A program made the translations under genes and the position numbers. Below, piece by piece: positions 8,099 through 16,044 of a DNA stretch of 64,000 nucleotides. The DNA lies in contig DATAJO010000031.1 in the NCBI GenBank assembly GCA_036262075.1, positions 1-64,000 of the forward strand, read 5' to 3'. The stretch's first letter is position 1. Each line of letters opens with the position of its first letter. Source of the stretch: JACDBZ01 sp036262075 (GTDB lineage: Bacteria; Chloroflexota; Limnocylindria; QHBO01). A model generated the notes under the pieces. The model made no database searches and had not been told where the DNA came from. It saw only the letters and a program-made list of their open reading frames with translations.

Positions 8099-8656
8099 AT
8101 GTCGACCAAGCCGTTCCGCTCGCGTGATCGAGGCCAGGCCTTCGTCGAGTTGGCGCTGGTGCTTCCGCTCATCATCATCATGGCGCTTGCCGTGTTCGAC
8201 TTCGCACGCGTGTTCACGGCTGCCATCACGATCGAGGCCGCGGCACGCGAGGCGGCCGACTACGGCGGGCTGTATCCATGGCATTGGAAGGACGCCGCGA
8301 GCGCGGCCACGACCGAGACCATGATGGAAACCCGAGCGTGCAGTGCCGCCAGCACCCTCACCGGTTACGTCGGGGACATCCCGGACTCGGATCCGGCAAC
8401 GCCGGTGACCTGCACGAACCCTGAGGTGGACGTCGAGCTGATCAACGACACGGGTTTCGCGACCTGCTACGAGGTCCCACGCGACCAGGCCCCGTGTCGA
8501 GTCAAGGTGACGGTCACGTTCGACTTCACCGTGGTCACCCCGCTTCGGCTCCAGTTCGGCGACACCGAGCTCGGTCTGCCATCGGCAGTGACCATCGTCC
8601 GGGACAGCACATTCGCCGTGTCGAACTTCGAGCTCGACGTGGAGCCCTCTCCATGA
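8099..8656 (+). CDS. TadE-like pseudopilin (cassette 2, first gene)
   Basis: A 185-residue protein with the N-terminal pattern DRGQAFVELALVLPLIIIM and a single membrane helix (about 12-36), followed by an EAAAREAADYGG helix and an exported domain with four or five Cys (TRACSAAS, VTCTNP, ATCYEV, APCRVK), likely disulphide-bonded. It starts cassette 2, about 68 bp after its promoter. The stop overlaps the next start (ATGA), so translation is coupled. It is a minor pilus component by family; specific function unknown. Confidence 0.83.
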   Translation: MSTKPFRSRDRGQAFVELALVLPLIIIMALAVFDFARVFTAAITIEAAAREAADYGGLYPWHWKDAASAATTETMMETRACSAASTLTGYVGDIPDSDPATPVTCTNPEVDVELINDTGFATCYEVPRDQAPCRVKVTVTFDFTVVTPLRLQFGDTELGLPSAVTIVRDSTFAVSNFELDVEPSP

Positions 8657-9084
8657 CGATCCGTGGCCGTCAGCGGCGGGGCCAGGCGATGGTTGAGCTG
8701 GCGCTGGCGCTGCCCATTTTCCTGGTCGTCATCCTCGGCCTGATCGAGGGCGGCAGGTACGTCTTCTACTCGGAAACCCTGAACCACGCCGCCCGTGAGG
8801 GTGCGCGCTACGCGATCATCCACGGGGAGCACGCCGAGGATGGCGTCCCAACCGGTCCGCCTCACGACCCCAGCGGCGCGGCGGTCAAGCACGCCGTGCG
8901 CGAGGCGGCGTACGGCCTCCAATCCGGCGGCGAGATCACCGTCCCCGATCCGGTCTACCAGCCGAACAGCAACCGTCGCGGCTCACTGGTGACCGTGACG
9001 CTGAGCTACACGTACACACCGATCGTTCCGATTTTCGGCCCGATCACGATCGATGCGGAGGCCAGCCTTGTCATCAACAACTGA
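8653..9084 (+). CDS. TadE-like pseudopilin (cassette 2, second gene)
   Basis: A 143-residue protein with RRGQAMVELALALPIFLVVI, one membrane helix and then LNHAAREGARYAII. Unlike its upstream partner it has no Cys in the exported part. The ATG overlaps the previous stop by four bases. The 3' end overlaps the following tadG-like frame by up to 32 bp. The gene is equivalent in position to the middle genes of cassettes 1 and 3. Confidence 0.84.
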   Translation: MTIRGRQRRGQAMVELALALPIFLVVILGLIEGGRYVFYSETLNHAAREGARYAIIHGEHAEDGVPTGPPHDPSGAAVKHAVREAAYGLQSGGEITVPDPVYQPNSNRRGSLVTVTLSYTYTPIVPIFGPITIDAEASLVINN

Positions 9085-10441
9085 GCCGCGCGACGAACGA
9101 GGTCAGATCCTCGTCATGGTCGCTGTCGGCCTCCTCGTGATCTTCGGCGTCGCGGCCCTCGTGTTCGACGGCGGGATGATGCTCCTCGAGAAGCGCGACC
9201 AGCAGAACGCGGCCGACGCAGCCGCCATCGCCGGCGCGCGATTCCTGCCAGTTGATCATGCTGCTGCTCGGGCCGAAGCAGAGGCCGTCGCGACGGAAAA
9301 CGGATTCACGGATGGGGTCGCCGATCAATCGGTGGCCATCGAATTTCCGTCAGCCGGCCGCATCGCCGTGCGCATCGAGGACCGAACTCCGTCGTTCTTC
9401 GCCGGGATCTGGGGGCTGTTCGGCCACGACGTTGCGTCTCGCGCGGTCGCGGTGAACGAGAACCGTCCGCTCGGCCCGTTCGGAATGCTGTCTCTCGAGC
9501 CCTCGGACTGCAGCGCCCTGAGAGTCCGGGGCGGCGGGGTCATCGATTCGGCCGGCGACATCCAGGTCAATTCCACCTGCCCTTCCGACGCCATGAGCCT
9601 CGGTGGCACGGGAGAGGTCATCGTCGCGCCCAGCGTGGGGTGCAATGTCGTCGGAGGCTTCAGCAGCGGTGGATCATCGAGCTACAACTGTGCCGTCACC
9701 GAAGGTGTCGTGCCGATTCCCGACCCCTTCCTCGGTCTGAATCCCTACGAGCCCCCGATACCGACGGACTCTTCAGGGAACATCGTCTACCCGAACCCGC
9801 CAATGGTCGTCAGCGGAGGCAGCCCGTCCATTCCCAGCGGCTGCCCGGGCTCTTCGTCGCCCGCGAGTCACACAACGCCGCGACTCTGCAGATTCAACAC
9901 GAATGGCGTCACGTGGCGCCTCTTCCCCGGCTATTACCCCGGCGGATTCCATTTCCAGAAGGGAACGTTCTATCTCGAGCCAGGGATCTACTACATCGGT
10001 GGCGGCGGGCTCGACATGAACTCGTCGGGTGCGGCGCTCATCTCGGTCGATCCGGGTGGGTCGACGCCAGGCGGCGGCGTGCTGCTCTACAACGGCAACC
10101 ATTCCTCGGACACGGACGGCTCGGAGCTGCACCTCAACGGCTCGAGTGCCGGTATGCATCTCCTGCCGATGCAATCGGGACCGTACGCCGGCCTCGTGAT
10201 CTACCAGGATGCCGCCGTATGCCACCGGGTGACGCTGAACGGCAACAACTCCGACGTCATCGTCCGCGGCACGATCTACGTCCCGTGCGGAGAAGTCCAG
10301 GCGAATGGCAACGGCGGAACGATCACGACCGACCAGATCGTCGCCGACACGTTCGACGTGCTCGGCAACGGTGGCAGCCTGCGAGTCATGTACGACAGCA
10401 CGTTCCTGCCGACGCTGAGACTGGCTGGCCTGGTCGAATAG
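9053..10441 (+). CDS. TadG-like protein with repetitive beta-rich domain (cassette 2)
   Basis: A 462-residue protein. The TadG N-terminus is ERGQILVMVAVGLLVIFGVA, followed by KRDQQNAADAAAIAGARFL. After about residue 150 it becomes rich in Gly, Ser, Asn and Asp with short beta-like repeats and HLNGSS/TLNGNN turns. That suggests a right-handed beta-helix or similar elongated surface fold. Several paired Cys are present. The start is either ATG 9053, overlapping the previous gene by 32 bp, or TTG 9068; both precede the TadG motif. It is a candidate adhesin-like pilus-associated component; this is inference. Confidence 0.78.
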   Translation: MRRPALSSTTEPRDERGQILVMVAVGLLVIFGVAALVFDGGMMLLEKRDQQNAADAAAIAGARFLPVDHAAARAEAEAVATENGFTDGVADQSVAIEFPSAGRIAVRIEDRTPSFFAGIWGLFGHDVASRAVAVNENRPLGPFGMLSLEPSDCSALRVRGGGVIDSAGDIQVNSTCPSDAMSLGGTGEVIVAPSVGCNVVGGFSSGGSSSYNCAVTEGVVPIPDPFLGLNPYEPPIPTDSSGNIVYPNPPMVVSGGSPSIPSGCPGSSSPASHTTPRLCRFNTNGVTWRLFPGYYPGGFHFQKGTFYLEPGIYYIGGGGLDMNSSGAALISVDPGGSTPGGGVLLYNGNHSSDTDGSELHLNGSSAGMHLLPMQSGPYAGLVIYQDAAVCHRVTLNGNNSDVIVRGTIYVPCGEVQANGNGGTITTDQIVADTFDVLGNGGSLRVMYDSTFLPTLRLAGLVE

Positions 10442-10471
10442 GACCCAGCCGTCAGCGATTGGCGCTGGGTC
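10442..10471. terminator. Bidirectional terminator between tadG and comF
   Basis: GACCCAGC (10442-10449) pairs perfectly with GCTGGGTC (10464-10471) across a 14-nt loop. It lies directly after the plus-strand TadG stop and overlaps the minus-strand comF stop, so it could end both convergent transcripts. There is no T-run on either side. Confidence 0.5.
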
Positions 10472-11123
10472 ATACCTCCCGAGCGACAGCCACGCCGTAC
10501 ACGGCCGTCGCACCGGCGGCTCGCAGCGCAAGCGCGCATGCCTCGAGCGTGGCTGACGTGGTGATGATGTCGTCGACGAGGATGCAGTCGGCGGGCACCG
10601 GCGCAATTGCCTGAAATGCTCCACGAAGGTTCGCCAGCCGGGCGGCGCGATTAAGCCGGTGCTGCTTTTCCGTGGACCGCCGGCGTCCGAGCAACTCCGC
10701 AACAGCAAGGCCATGAGTGCGGCCCAAGGCGCGAGCGATCAACTCGGCCTGGTTGTAACCGCGCGCGCGTTGTCGCTCGCGATGAACAGGCACAGGAACG
10801 AGGATCGCCGAGTCTAGGACGGTGAGTACGCACCCAACGGCGGGCGCGGTCAGCTCCGCCACGAGCGGCGCCAAACGCCTGACGCCCTTGTACTTGAGCG
10901 CCGCCAGCGCGCTGCGAAGCGGGCCTTCGTAGGCACAAGCCGCGGCCGCGAACTCGAAGGCGTCGCCGATCACAATTCCGGCATCCGGGATCGCGAACCT
11001 GTCGCGGGAGTCGGACGCCACGCGCACACGAGAGCGGCACGTCGAGCACAGCAACGCCCCGCGTTGCTTGCAGCTCACGCACCCCGGAGGAATAACGATA
11101 TCGAGCCAGCTCACGACCCACAT
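10470..11123 (-). CDS. comF: ComF family phosphoribosyltransferase-like protein
   Basis: A 217-residue protein. Four Cys (15, 18, 26, 29) form an N-terminal zinc finger. The rest is a type I PRTase fold with the LVPVPVHRERQRARGYNQAE region typical of ComF and the PRPP loop ILVDDIITTSAT. ComF proteins support DNA uptake, probably at the cytoplasmic face of the channel; no other competence gene is in the window. It is transcribed toward cassette 2 and divergently from cassette 3. A location among pilus genes is suggestive but not proof of a shared role. Confidence 0.87.
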   Translation of the reverse strand: MWVVSWLDIVIPPGCVSCKQRGALLCSTCRSRVRVASDSRDRFAIPDAGIVIGDAFEFAAAACAYEGPLRSALAALKYKGVRRLAPLVAELTAPAVGCVLTVLDSAILVPVPVHRERQRARGYNQAELIARALGRTHGLAVAELLGRRRSTEKQHRLNRAARLANLRGAFQAIAPVPADCILVDDIITTSATLEACALALRAAGATAVYGVAVAREV

Positions 11124-11225
11124 CGTGGCCCGCGTGGCTTATCGGTGACTTACCAACCGGTTAGTGAACGCACTACTCGCACGAACGTTAGGGCGACGGT
11201 GCGGGGCGGCACCGGTCCTACCCAG

Positions 11226-11260
11226 TTGTAAGGTCTTTGTAAGGTTGAGATCGGTAGACT
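11226..11260 (+). promoter_or_regulatory. Direct-repeat operator and -10 of pseudopilin cassette 3
   Basis: TTGTAAGGT at 11226-11234 repeats exactly at 11237-11245 (11-bp period, one helical turn). TAGACT at 11255-11260 follows after 9 nt, preceded by GG. This is the cleanest of three matching sites and mirrors the PhoB-box layout. Upstream, 11124-11225 holds an AACCGGTT palindrome (near 11154) and nothing else recognisable. Confidence 0.65.
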
Positions 11261-11290
11261 CGGCCGCGAATTCATATCCGAGCTACCGCG

Positions 11291-12175
11291 ATGCGATTGC
11301 TGCCCGCACATCGCGACGGAGGCCCGACCCTGGGTCAGGCTCTCGTCGAACTGGCGCTCGTCGCGCCGATCCTCTGCCTCCTCATGCTCGGGGCGATCGA
11401 CCTCGGCCGCGTCTGGTACTCCCAGATCACGATCGAGAACGCCGCCCGCGAGGGAGCGATGGAGGGGATGTTCCAGCCCACCTCGTTCCTCTCAGGCCAG
11501 CCGTGCACGAGCGGCAACCAGGACACGAACCGGATCATGTGCCGGGTCCTGAACGAGACGCGCGACTCCCAGGTGACCGTCGAGCCAGCCGACGTCTCGA
11601 AGAGCTGCTCGGCGGCGTGCGCACCCGGAACGACGGCCTCGCCGAACCGCATCACCGTCCGCGTCGAGGGCGAGTTCTCGCTCCTGACGCCGCTCATGTC
11701 GTTCTTCTTCGGCGGCCAGACGATCACCCTTGCCGCCGAGGCCGAGGCGAACATCGTCATGACGCCGACCGTGGGTGCCGCATCTACGCCGACTCCGACG
11801 CCGTCGCCGACACCGACGCCGGCGCCCAGCTCATCGGCGTCCGCATCGGCCTCATCCAGCGCATCGGCATCACCAACGGCAAGCCCGACCCCGACGCCGC
11901 AGCCGTGTGTGGCCCCGGTCGCAAGCTTCACGGTCTCGCCGACCAGCGGCAAGAAGAAGGTCACCACGTTCCAGTTCACGTCGACCGCGACGGGCATGTC
12001 GAACCCGGCCTGCGACCCGATCTGGTCGTGGAGCTTCGGCGACGGGAGCGGTGCGTCGTCGCTACCGAATCCAAGCTACCTCTACGACAAGAAGGGCCCG
12101 TACACGGTCACGCTGGTCGTTTCGAACTCGATGGGCCAGTCGACAGCGACCAGGAGCATCGATGTCTCGAACTGA
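11291..12175 (+). CDS. TadE-like pseudopilin with PKD domain (cassette 3)
   Basis: A 294-residue protein. The N-terminus reads LGQALVELALVAPILCLLML with one membrane helix, then ENAAREGAMEGMF and a Cys-containing TadE-type domain to about 160. A linker of Thr/Pro/Ser/Ala repeats (about 165-205) follows. The C-terminal 85 residues are a PKD domain with the signature IWSWSFGDGS and YTVTLVVSNSMG. PKD domains are surface Ig-like folds, often in adhesins and secreted enzymes. The fusion suggests a displayed adhesive or spacer element on the pilus. The ATG lies 30 nt after the -10. Confidence 0.85.
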   Translation: MRLLPAHRDGGPTLGQALVELALVAPILCLLMLGAIDLGRVWYSQITIENAAREGAMEGMFQPTSFLSGQPCTSGNQDTNRIMCRVLNETRDSQVTVEPADVSKSCSAACAPGTTASPNRITVRVEGEFSLLTPLMSFFFGGQTITLAAEAEANIVMTPTVGAASTPTPTPSPTPTPAPSSSASASASSSASASPTASPTPTPQPCVAPVASFTVSPTSGKKKVTTFQFTSTATGMSNPACDPIWSWSFGDGSGASSLPNPSYLYDKKGPYTVTLVVSNSMGQSTATRSIDVSN

Positions 12176-12614
12176 CCGTCGGCCTCGCTGGCGCAGTCGA
12201 TCCGACCACCCGCGTGGCCAGGCGATGGTCGAGTTCGCCTTCGCGTTCGTCATCTTCTTCGGCCTGCTGATGGGCATCCTCGACCTCGGCCGTGCGGTGT
12301 ACCAGTGGAATGGCGTGTCGCAGGCGGCGCGCGAGATCGCGCGGGCCACGAGCGTCCATCCCGGCGTGCCGCTCGGCACGAGTGACGAGACCGCCGACGT
12401 GGTCGACGGCCAGCAGGACATCTTCCCGGACATGCGCGTGCCCGAGTTCGAATGTCGCGACCTGAGCGGCGCCGATGCGACGACGCCGACCGGCGCCTGC
12501 CTGCCCGGCAACTTCGTCAACGTTCGGGTCACCGCCGACTTCGAGCCGGTCACGCCGATCTTCAACCTCATCCCGCTGACGCTCACGTCGAGCAGCAGCG
12601 TCCAGATCCCGTGA
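12162..12614 (+). CDS. TadE-like pseudopilin (cassette 3, second gene)
   Basis: A 150-residue protein with PRGQAMVEFAFAFVIFFGLL, a single helix and then GVSQAAREIARATSV. The ATG lies 14 bp inside the upstream gene. The exported part has two Cys (EFECRDL, TGACLPG). It corresponds to the middle genes of cassettes 1 and 2. No ribosome site stands out, so translation probably depends on coupling. Confidence 0.84.
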   Translation: MSRTDRRPRWRSRSDHPRGQAMVEFAFAFVIFFGLLMGILDLGRAVYQWNGVSQAAREIARATSVHPGVPLGTSDETADVVDGQQDIFPDMRVPEFECRDLSGADATTPTGACLPGNFVNVRVTADFEPVTPIFNLIPLTLTSSSSVQIP

Positions 12615-12625
12615 GGAGCTTCCCG

Positions 12626-13579
12626 ATGCGTACTGCCCGCACTGCACTCATCTCCCGCTCGGGGAAGGACGAGCGGGGCCAGATCCTCGTCATCTTCGCC
12701 GCGGCGCTCGTCATCCTCGTCGTCATGGTCGGGCTGGTGCTCGACGGCGGCTCGGCCTTCGCGCAGCGGCGCGAGCAGCAGAACGCGGCCGACATCGCCG
12801 CGCTGGCCGCCGCGAACGTCTATCTCCTCACCGCGGACCAGAACGCGTCCACCAGCGCGGCGCGCGCCGTGGCGGCGGAGAACGGCTGGACCCACGGCAC
12901 CGGTGGCGTAGACGTCGACGTCTCGTACGACTTCTCGAACGGCGTCGAGGTGACGGTCGACGTCGACGCGCCGCACGACAACCATTTCGGCCGCGTCATC
13001 GGCATGAACCAGTGGCAGGTCGGAACGACGGCCAGTGCACTGAGCGGCTTCCCCGACACGGCCGAGGCGGCCGGGCCGATGATCTTCAGCATCGCCGCGT
13101 TCGACGCCAGCGGCCAGCCGCTGCCGCAGTACTCGAACCCGAACAGCCCGTTCCACTTCGGCGAGACGAACGGCGACGTGCCGACAGGCCCCGGCGACCT
13201 GGCCTGGACGAACTACGGCACCGGGAACGTCAACACGAACGAGGTGCGCCAGATCATCCAGGGCAACCTCGTCATCAACAAGACGATCCAGTTCGGCGAG
13301 TACATCGGCCAGCACAACAACGGCAACCACACCGCGCTGTTCAGCGAGGTCGACGACTACCTCTCGGGCACCGACGTCCCGGTCCCGATCGTCGACAGCA
13401 ACGGCAACTTCATGGGCTGGGCGACGTTGCACATCGTGTCCGCCGAGGGCGGCAGCGCCAAGGACGTCGTCGGCTACTTCAAGACGAACTTCGTCAGCCA
13501 GCGGCTCACGGTCGGCGGCTGCTCGATCAACGACTGCCCCCGCTTCCTCGGGACGTACACGCTGAAGCTCACGAACTAG
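12626..13579 (+). CDS. TadG-like pilus assembly protein (cassette 3)
   Basis: A 317-residue protein beginning ERGQILVIFAAALVILVVMV at about residue 16, followed by QRREQQNAADIAALAAANVY. The exported domain resembles that of the cassette 1 TadG: both have MIFSIAAFDA/LLPIAAFDSD-type segments, a WTNYGTG/WLDWDGG-type turn and a single C-terminal Cys pair. The two are therefore probable paralogues, unlike the beta-rich TadG of cassette 2. The ATG is preceded by GAGGAG at a good distance, and the gene starts 11 bp after the previous stop. Confidence 0.82.
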   Translation: MRTARTALISRSGKDERGQILVIFAAALVILVVMVGLVLDGGSAFAQRREQQNAADIAALAAANVYLLTADQNASTSAARAVAAENGWTHGTGGVDVDVSYDFSNGVEVTVDVDAPHDNHFGRVIGMNQWQVGTTASALSGFPDTAEAAGPMIFSIAAFDASGQPLPQYSNPNSPFHFGETNGDVPTGPGDLAWTNYGTGNVNTNEVRQIIQGNLVINKTIQFGEYIGQHNNGNHTALFSEVDDYLSGTDVPVPIVDSNGNFMGWATLHIVSAEGGSAKDVVGYFKTNFVSQRLTVGGCSINDCPRFLGTYTLKLTN

Positions 13580-13653
13580 GGGTCCGTTGGGGACCCGGCG
13601 CGGGCGGTGGTACCGTAGGGGCCACCGTCGCAGCGCAGGGGACGCATCGGATC

Positions 13654-14262
13654 GTGAAGACGAAGCTGACCGCCCGGAACCTGGATCTCAATGATCGGCT
13701 GAGAGGACAGGTGGAGCGCAAGCTCAGGCGGTTGGATCGGATCACGCATCCCGAGGCGGAAGCGGAGGTCGAGCTCATCGCGAACGCGTCCCGCGCGGCC
13801 GATGCGGCGCACGTCGCCGAGGTCACCCTCGACAACAACGGCACGATCCTGCGATCGAGCGCGGCCGGCCCGACGCCGATCGCGGCACTCGACTTCGCGC
13901 TCGACAAGCTCGAGCGCCAGATCGTCCGCGAGAAGGAGAAGCCGCGCAGCGTCCGCGAGCGGCGCGCCGACGAGGCGCTCGAGGTCCTGTCGCGCGAGGC
14001 GGTGAAGTCGGTGAGCGACGAGCCGGACACCGGCGACGGCACCGAGGAGCCCACGAACGGCCCGCGGGTCGTGAAGATCAAGCGCTTCGACATGGCGCCG
14101 ATGTTCGAGGAGGACGCGATCGCCCAGATGGAGGAGCTCGGGCACGCGTTCTTCGTGTTCCTCGACGCCGAGACCGACTCGATCTCGGTCGTCTATCGGC
14201 GGCGCGACGGGACGTACGGGCTCATCCAGCCGGTCGTCGACAAGGCCGGGGTCGCGCGCTGA
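13654..14262 (+). CDS. hpf: Long-form ribosome hibernation promoting factor
   Basis: A 202-residue protein. The N-terminal S30AE domain (about 1-100) starts KTKLTARNLDLNDRLRGQVE. A charged linker leads to the C-terminal dimerisation domain (about 143-195) with VVKIKRFDMAPMFEEDAI and FFVFLDAETDSISVVYRRRDG. The long form dimerises 70S ribosomes into 100S particles in resting cells. The GTG start is set by homology to the S30AE start and a GCAGGGG upstream. The gene stands alone, 74 bp after cassette 3. Confidence 0.93.
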   Translation: MKTKLTARNLDLNDRLRGQVERKLRRLDRITHPEAEAEVELIANASRAADAAHVAEVTLDNNGTILRSSAAGPTPIAALDFALDKLERQIVREKEKPRSVRERRADEALEVLSREAVKSVSDEPDTGDGTEEPTNGPRVVKIKRFDMAPMFEEDAIAQMEELGHAFFVFLDAETDSISVVYRRRDGTYGLIQPVVDKAGVAR

Positions 14263-14283
14263 GCGCGTCGCCGCCGGGCGCCC

Positions 14284-14502
14284 TCAGAGGATGGCCGGCA
14301 GGAGCAGCAGCGCGGCCACGATCGCGATCAGCGCGACGAAATAGGCGGCCAGCAGCAGCGACGCAAGGTCGGACTCGCCCGGATCCGGATCCGGTTCCGG
14401 CTCCGTCGGCTCCGCGGACTGTGACTCCGCGGGCTGTGACGCCGCGGATTGTGACTCCGCGGGCTGTGACTCCGCGGGCGTGTCCTGGTCCTCGGCGTCC
14501 AT
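14284..14502 (-). CDS. Small single-span membrane protein with PAESQ repeats
   Basis: A 72-residue protein. The first 45 residues are acidic, built on PAESQ/SAASQ five-residue repeats encoded by a 15-bp tandem repeat (about 14410-14480) and ending in a Glu/Pro/Asp run. The C-terminal 25 residues form one hydrophobic helix ending in the chain terminus (a tail anchor). The start ATG (14502-14500) overlaps the ATG of the divergent nfo gene. Function unknown; the repeat number may vary between strains. Confidence 0.6.
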   Translation of the reverse strand: MDAEDQDTPAESQPAESQSAASQPAESQSAEPTEPEPDPDPGESDLASLLLAAYFVALIAIVAALLLLPAIL

Positions 14503-15505
14503 GACGCGGACCGTAGCACGGCGCGAGCCGCGTCGACGCCTCTCCTGGCCGCCCGATGCGCCGCGGGTCGGGCTCCACCTCGGCCTCGCGCGCGGCCTCA
14601 TGGGCGCCGCTCGCCGATCGCGCCAGATCGGCGCTCGCGCGCTCCAGATCTTCAGCGACAACCCGACCGCCTGGCGACGCAAGCCCGAACCACCGCCCGA
14701 TGCACCGGCGTTCATCGACTACTCCGCCCGCGAGGGGATCGAGGTCGTCTCGATCCACGCCTCGTACCTCGTCAACCTCGCCGGCTCGCACGAGCCGTTC
14801 GCCTCGCAATCCCGCGCCGGGCTCATCGTCGAGATGCAGCGAGCGCCGCAGTACGGCGCGACGATCGTGAACACGCACATCGGCTCGCACCGCGGGACCG
14901 GGCGGGCCGCCGGCCTGGCGCGGATCGTCGAGAACGTGCGCGCCATCCTCGCCGAGTCGCCACCCGGCGTGCGGCTCGTCCTCGAAAACTCGGCCGGGGG
15001 CGGCGACCTCCTCGGCTCGCGCGTCGAGGAGCTGGCGCAGATCCTCGAGGGCGTCGTCTCGGCTGCCGGAGCCGATGCGTCCGTCGAGCGCTTCGGCTTC
15101 ACGCTCGACACCGCCCACGCCTGGGGCGCCGGCTACGACCTCTCCTCGGCCGATGCGGTGGCCGACCTCCTCGATCGGTTCGACGAGCTCATCGGCCTCG
15201 AGCGGCTGGCGATGGTCCACCTCAACGACACGCGCTCCGAGCTCGGCTCGCGCACCGATCGGCACGAGCACGTCGGCGCCGGACGGATCGGTCCCGAGGG
15301 CCTGGGCGCGCTCCTCCGCGATCCGCGCCTTGCCGGCGTGCCGTTCATCATGGAGACCCCGGGCGCCGACGAGGGCTGGGACGCCGTCAACCTGCGCCGC
15401 GCCTACCAGCTCTGGTCGGGAGCCGATACCCTGCCGATCCTGCCGCCGAAGGCCTTCAGGACGAACCGCCGCTCGACCCGAACCGCACCGAAGCCGCCCG
15501 GGTGA
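14501..15505 (+). CDS. nfo: Endonuclease IV (AP endonuclease)
   Basis: A 334-residue TIM-barrel enzyme that cuts DNA 5' to abasic sites in base excision repair. Metal-site motifs appear in order: SIHASYLVNLA, IVNTHIGSHRGTG, LVLENSAGGG, FTLDTAHAWGAG, MVHLNDTRSELGSRTDRHEH and FIMETPG. The N-terminal 28 residues before VGLHLGLA are extra and basic; ATG 14501 is the only canonical start in frame. That ATG overlaps the start of the divergent small gene. The 3' end runs into the next gene with a TGATG overlap. Confidence 0.9.
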   Translation: MTRTVARREPRRRLSWPPDAPRVGLHLGLARGLMGAARRSRQIGARALQIFSDNPTAWRRKPEPPPDAPAFIDYSAREGIEVVSIHASYLVNLAGSHEPFASQSRAGLIVEMQRAPQYGATIVNTHIGSHRGTGRAAGLARIVENVRAILAESPPGVRLVLENSAGGGDLLGSRVEELAQILEGVVSAAGADASVERFGFTLDTAHAWGAGYDLSSADAVADLLDRFDELIGLERLAMVHLNDTRSELGSRTDRHEHVGAGRIGPEGLGALLRDPRLAGVPFIMETPGADEGWDAVNLRRAYQLWSGADTLPILPPKAFRTNRRSTRTAPKPPG

Positions 15506-16044
15506 TGTCACGCACGCCCGAAGCTTGGCGCGTCCGCCGAGCCACCTCCGCCGATGGCCCCGCGATCATCGACGTCGCCGCGGCCGGCTGGCGCGACACG
15601 TACGCCGGCCTGCTGCGACCCGATACGATCGAGACGTTCATCGAGCGCGCCTACGCGCCGGATCGGATCGAGGCGCGCATCGCCAACGACCAGTTCTACG
15701 TCGCGGAGCGTGCCGGCCGCGGGATCGTGGCCGCCTTCGCCGATGCGGTCGAGCACGACGACCGCCTCGAGCTGGCCGCGATCTACGCGCTCCCCGAGCA
15801 CCGTGGCCGCGGAGCCGGGACCGCGCTGCTCGAGGTCCTCATCGGCCTCTTCGCCGACCGACCGATCTCGGCGGACGTCCTCATCGGCAATCGCAAGGGC
15901 GAAACCTTCTACGAGCGCCGCGGATTCGTCCCGCGCGAGCGCCTCGACGCCACGCTCTTCGGGGAGCCGGTCGTGGAGCGCCGATGGTGGCGGGGCGTGA
16001 GGGGCGTGAGGGGCGTGAGGGGCGTGAGGGGCGCCTCAGCCTGA
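15505..16044 (+). CDS. GNAT family N-acetyltransferase
   Basis: A 179-residue protein. The acetyl-CoA loop is PEHRGRGAGTALL (about 94-106), and the RIM-like fold ends with FYERRGFVPRERL. Substrate unknown. ATG 15505 shares one base with the nfo stop; a GTG one codon earlier is an alternative. The last 17 residues (RGV repeats ending ASA) come from a 9-bp tandem repeat and are unlikely to belong to the fold. The stop codon lies inside a sequence duplicated downstream, so the 3' end has been rearranged recently. Confidence 0.87.
   Translation: MSRTPEAWRVRRATSADGPAIIDVAAAGWRDTYAGLLRPDTIETFIERAYAPDRIEARIANDQFYVAERAGRGIVAAFADAVEHDDRLELAAIYALPEHRGRGAGTALLEVLIGLFADRPISADVLIGNRKGETFYERRGFVPRERLDATLFGEPVVERRWWRGVRGVRGVRGVRGASA
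15992..16031 (+). repeat. 9-bp tandem repeat inside the acetyltransferase 3' end
   Basis: GGGGCGTGA occurs four times in a row (15992-16027) plus a partial copy. The 9-bp unit keeps frame and encodes Arg-Gly-Val repeats, so slippage would lengthen or shorten the protein tail without frameshift. Confidence 0.85.

Noticed and set aside
9321..9332. CCGATCAATCGG palindrome inside a tadG-like gene
   Set aside because: A single coding site without phased neighbours; explained by the general motif bias.
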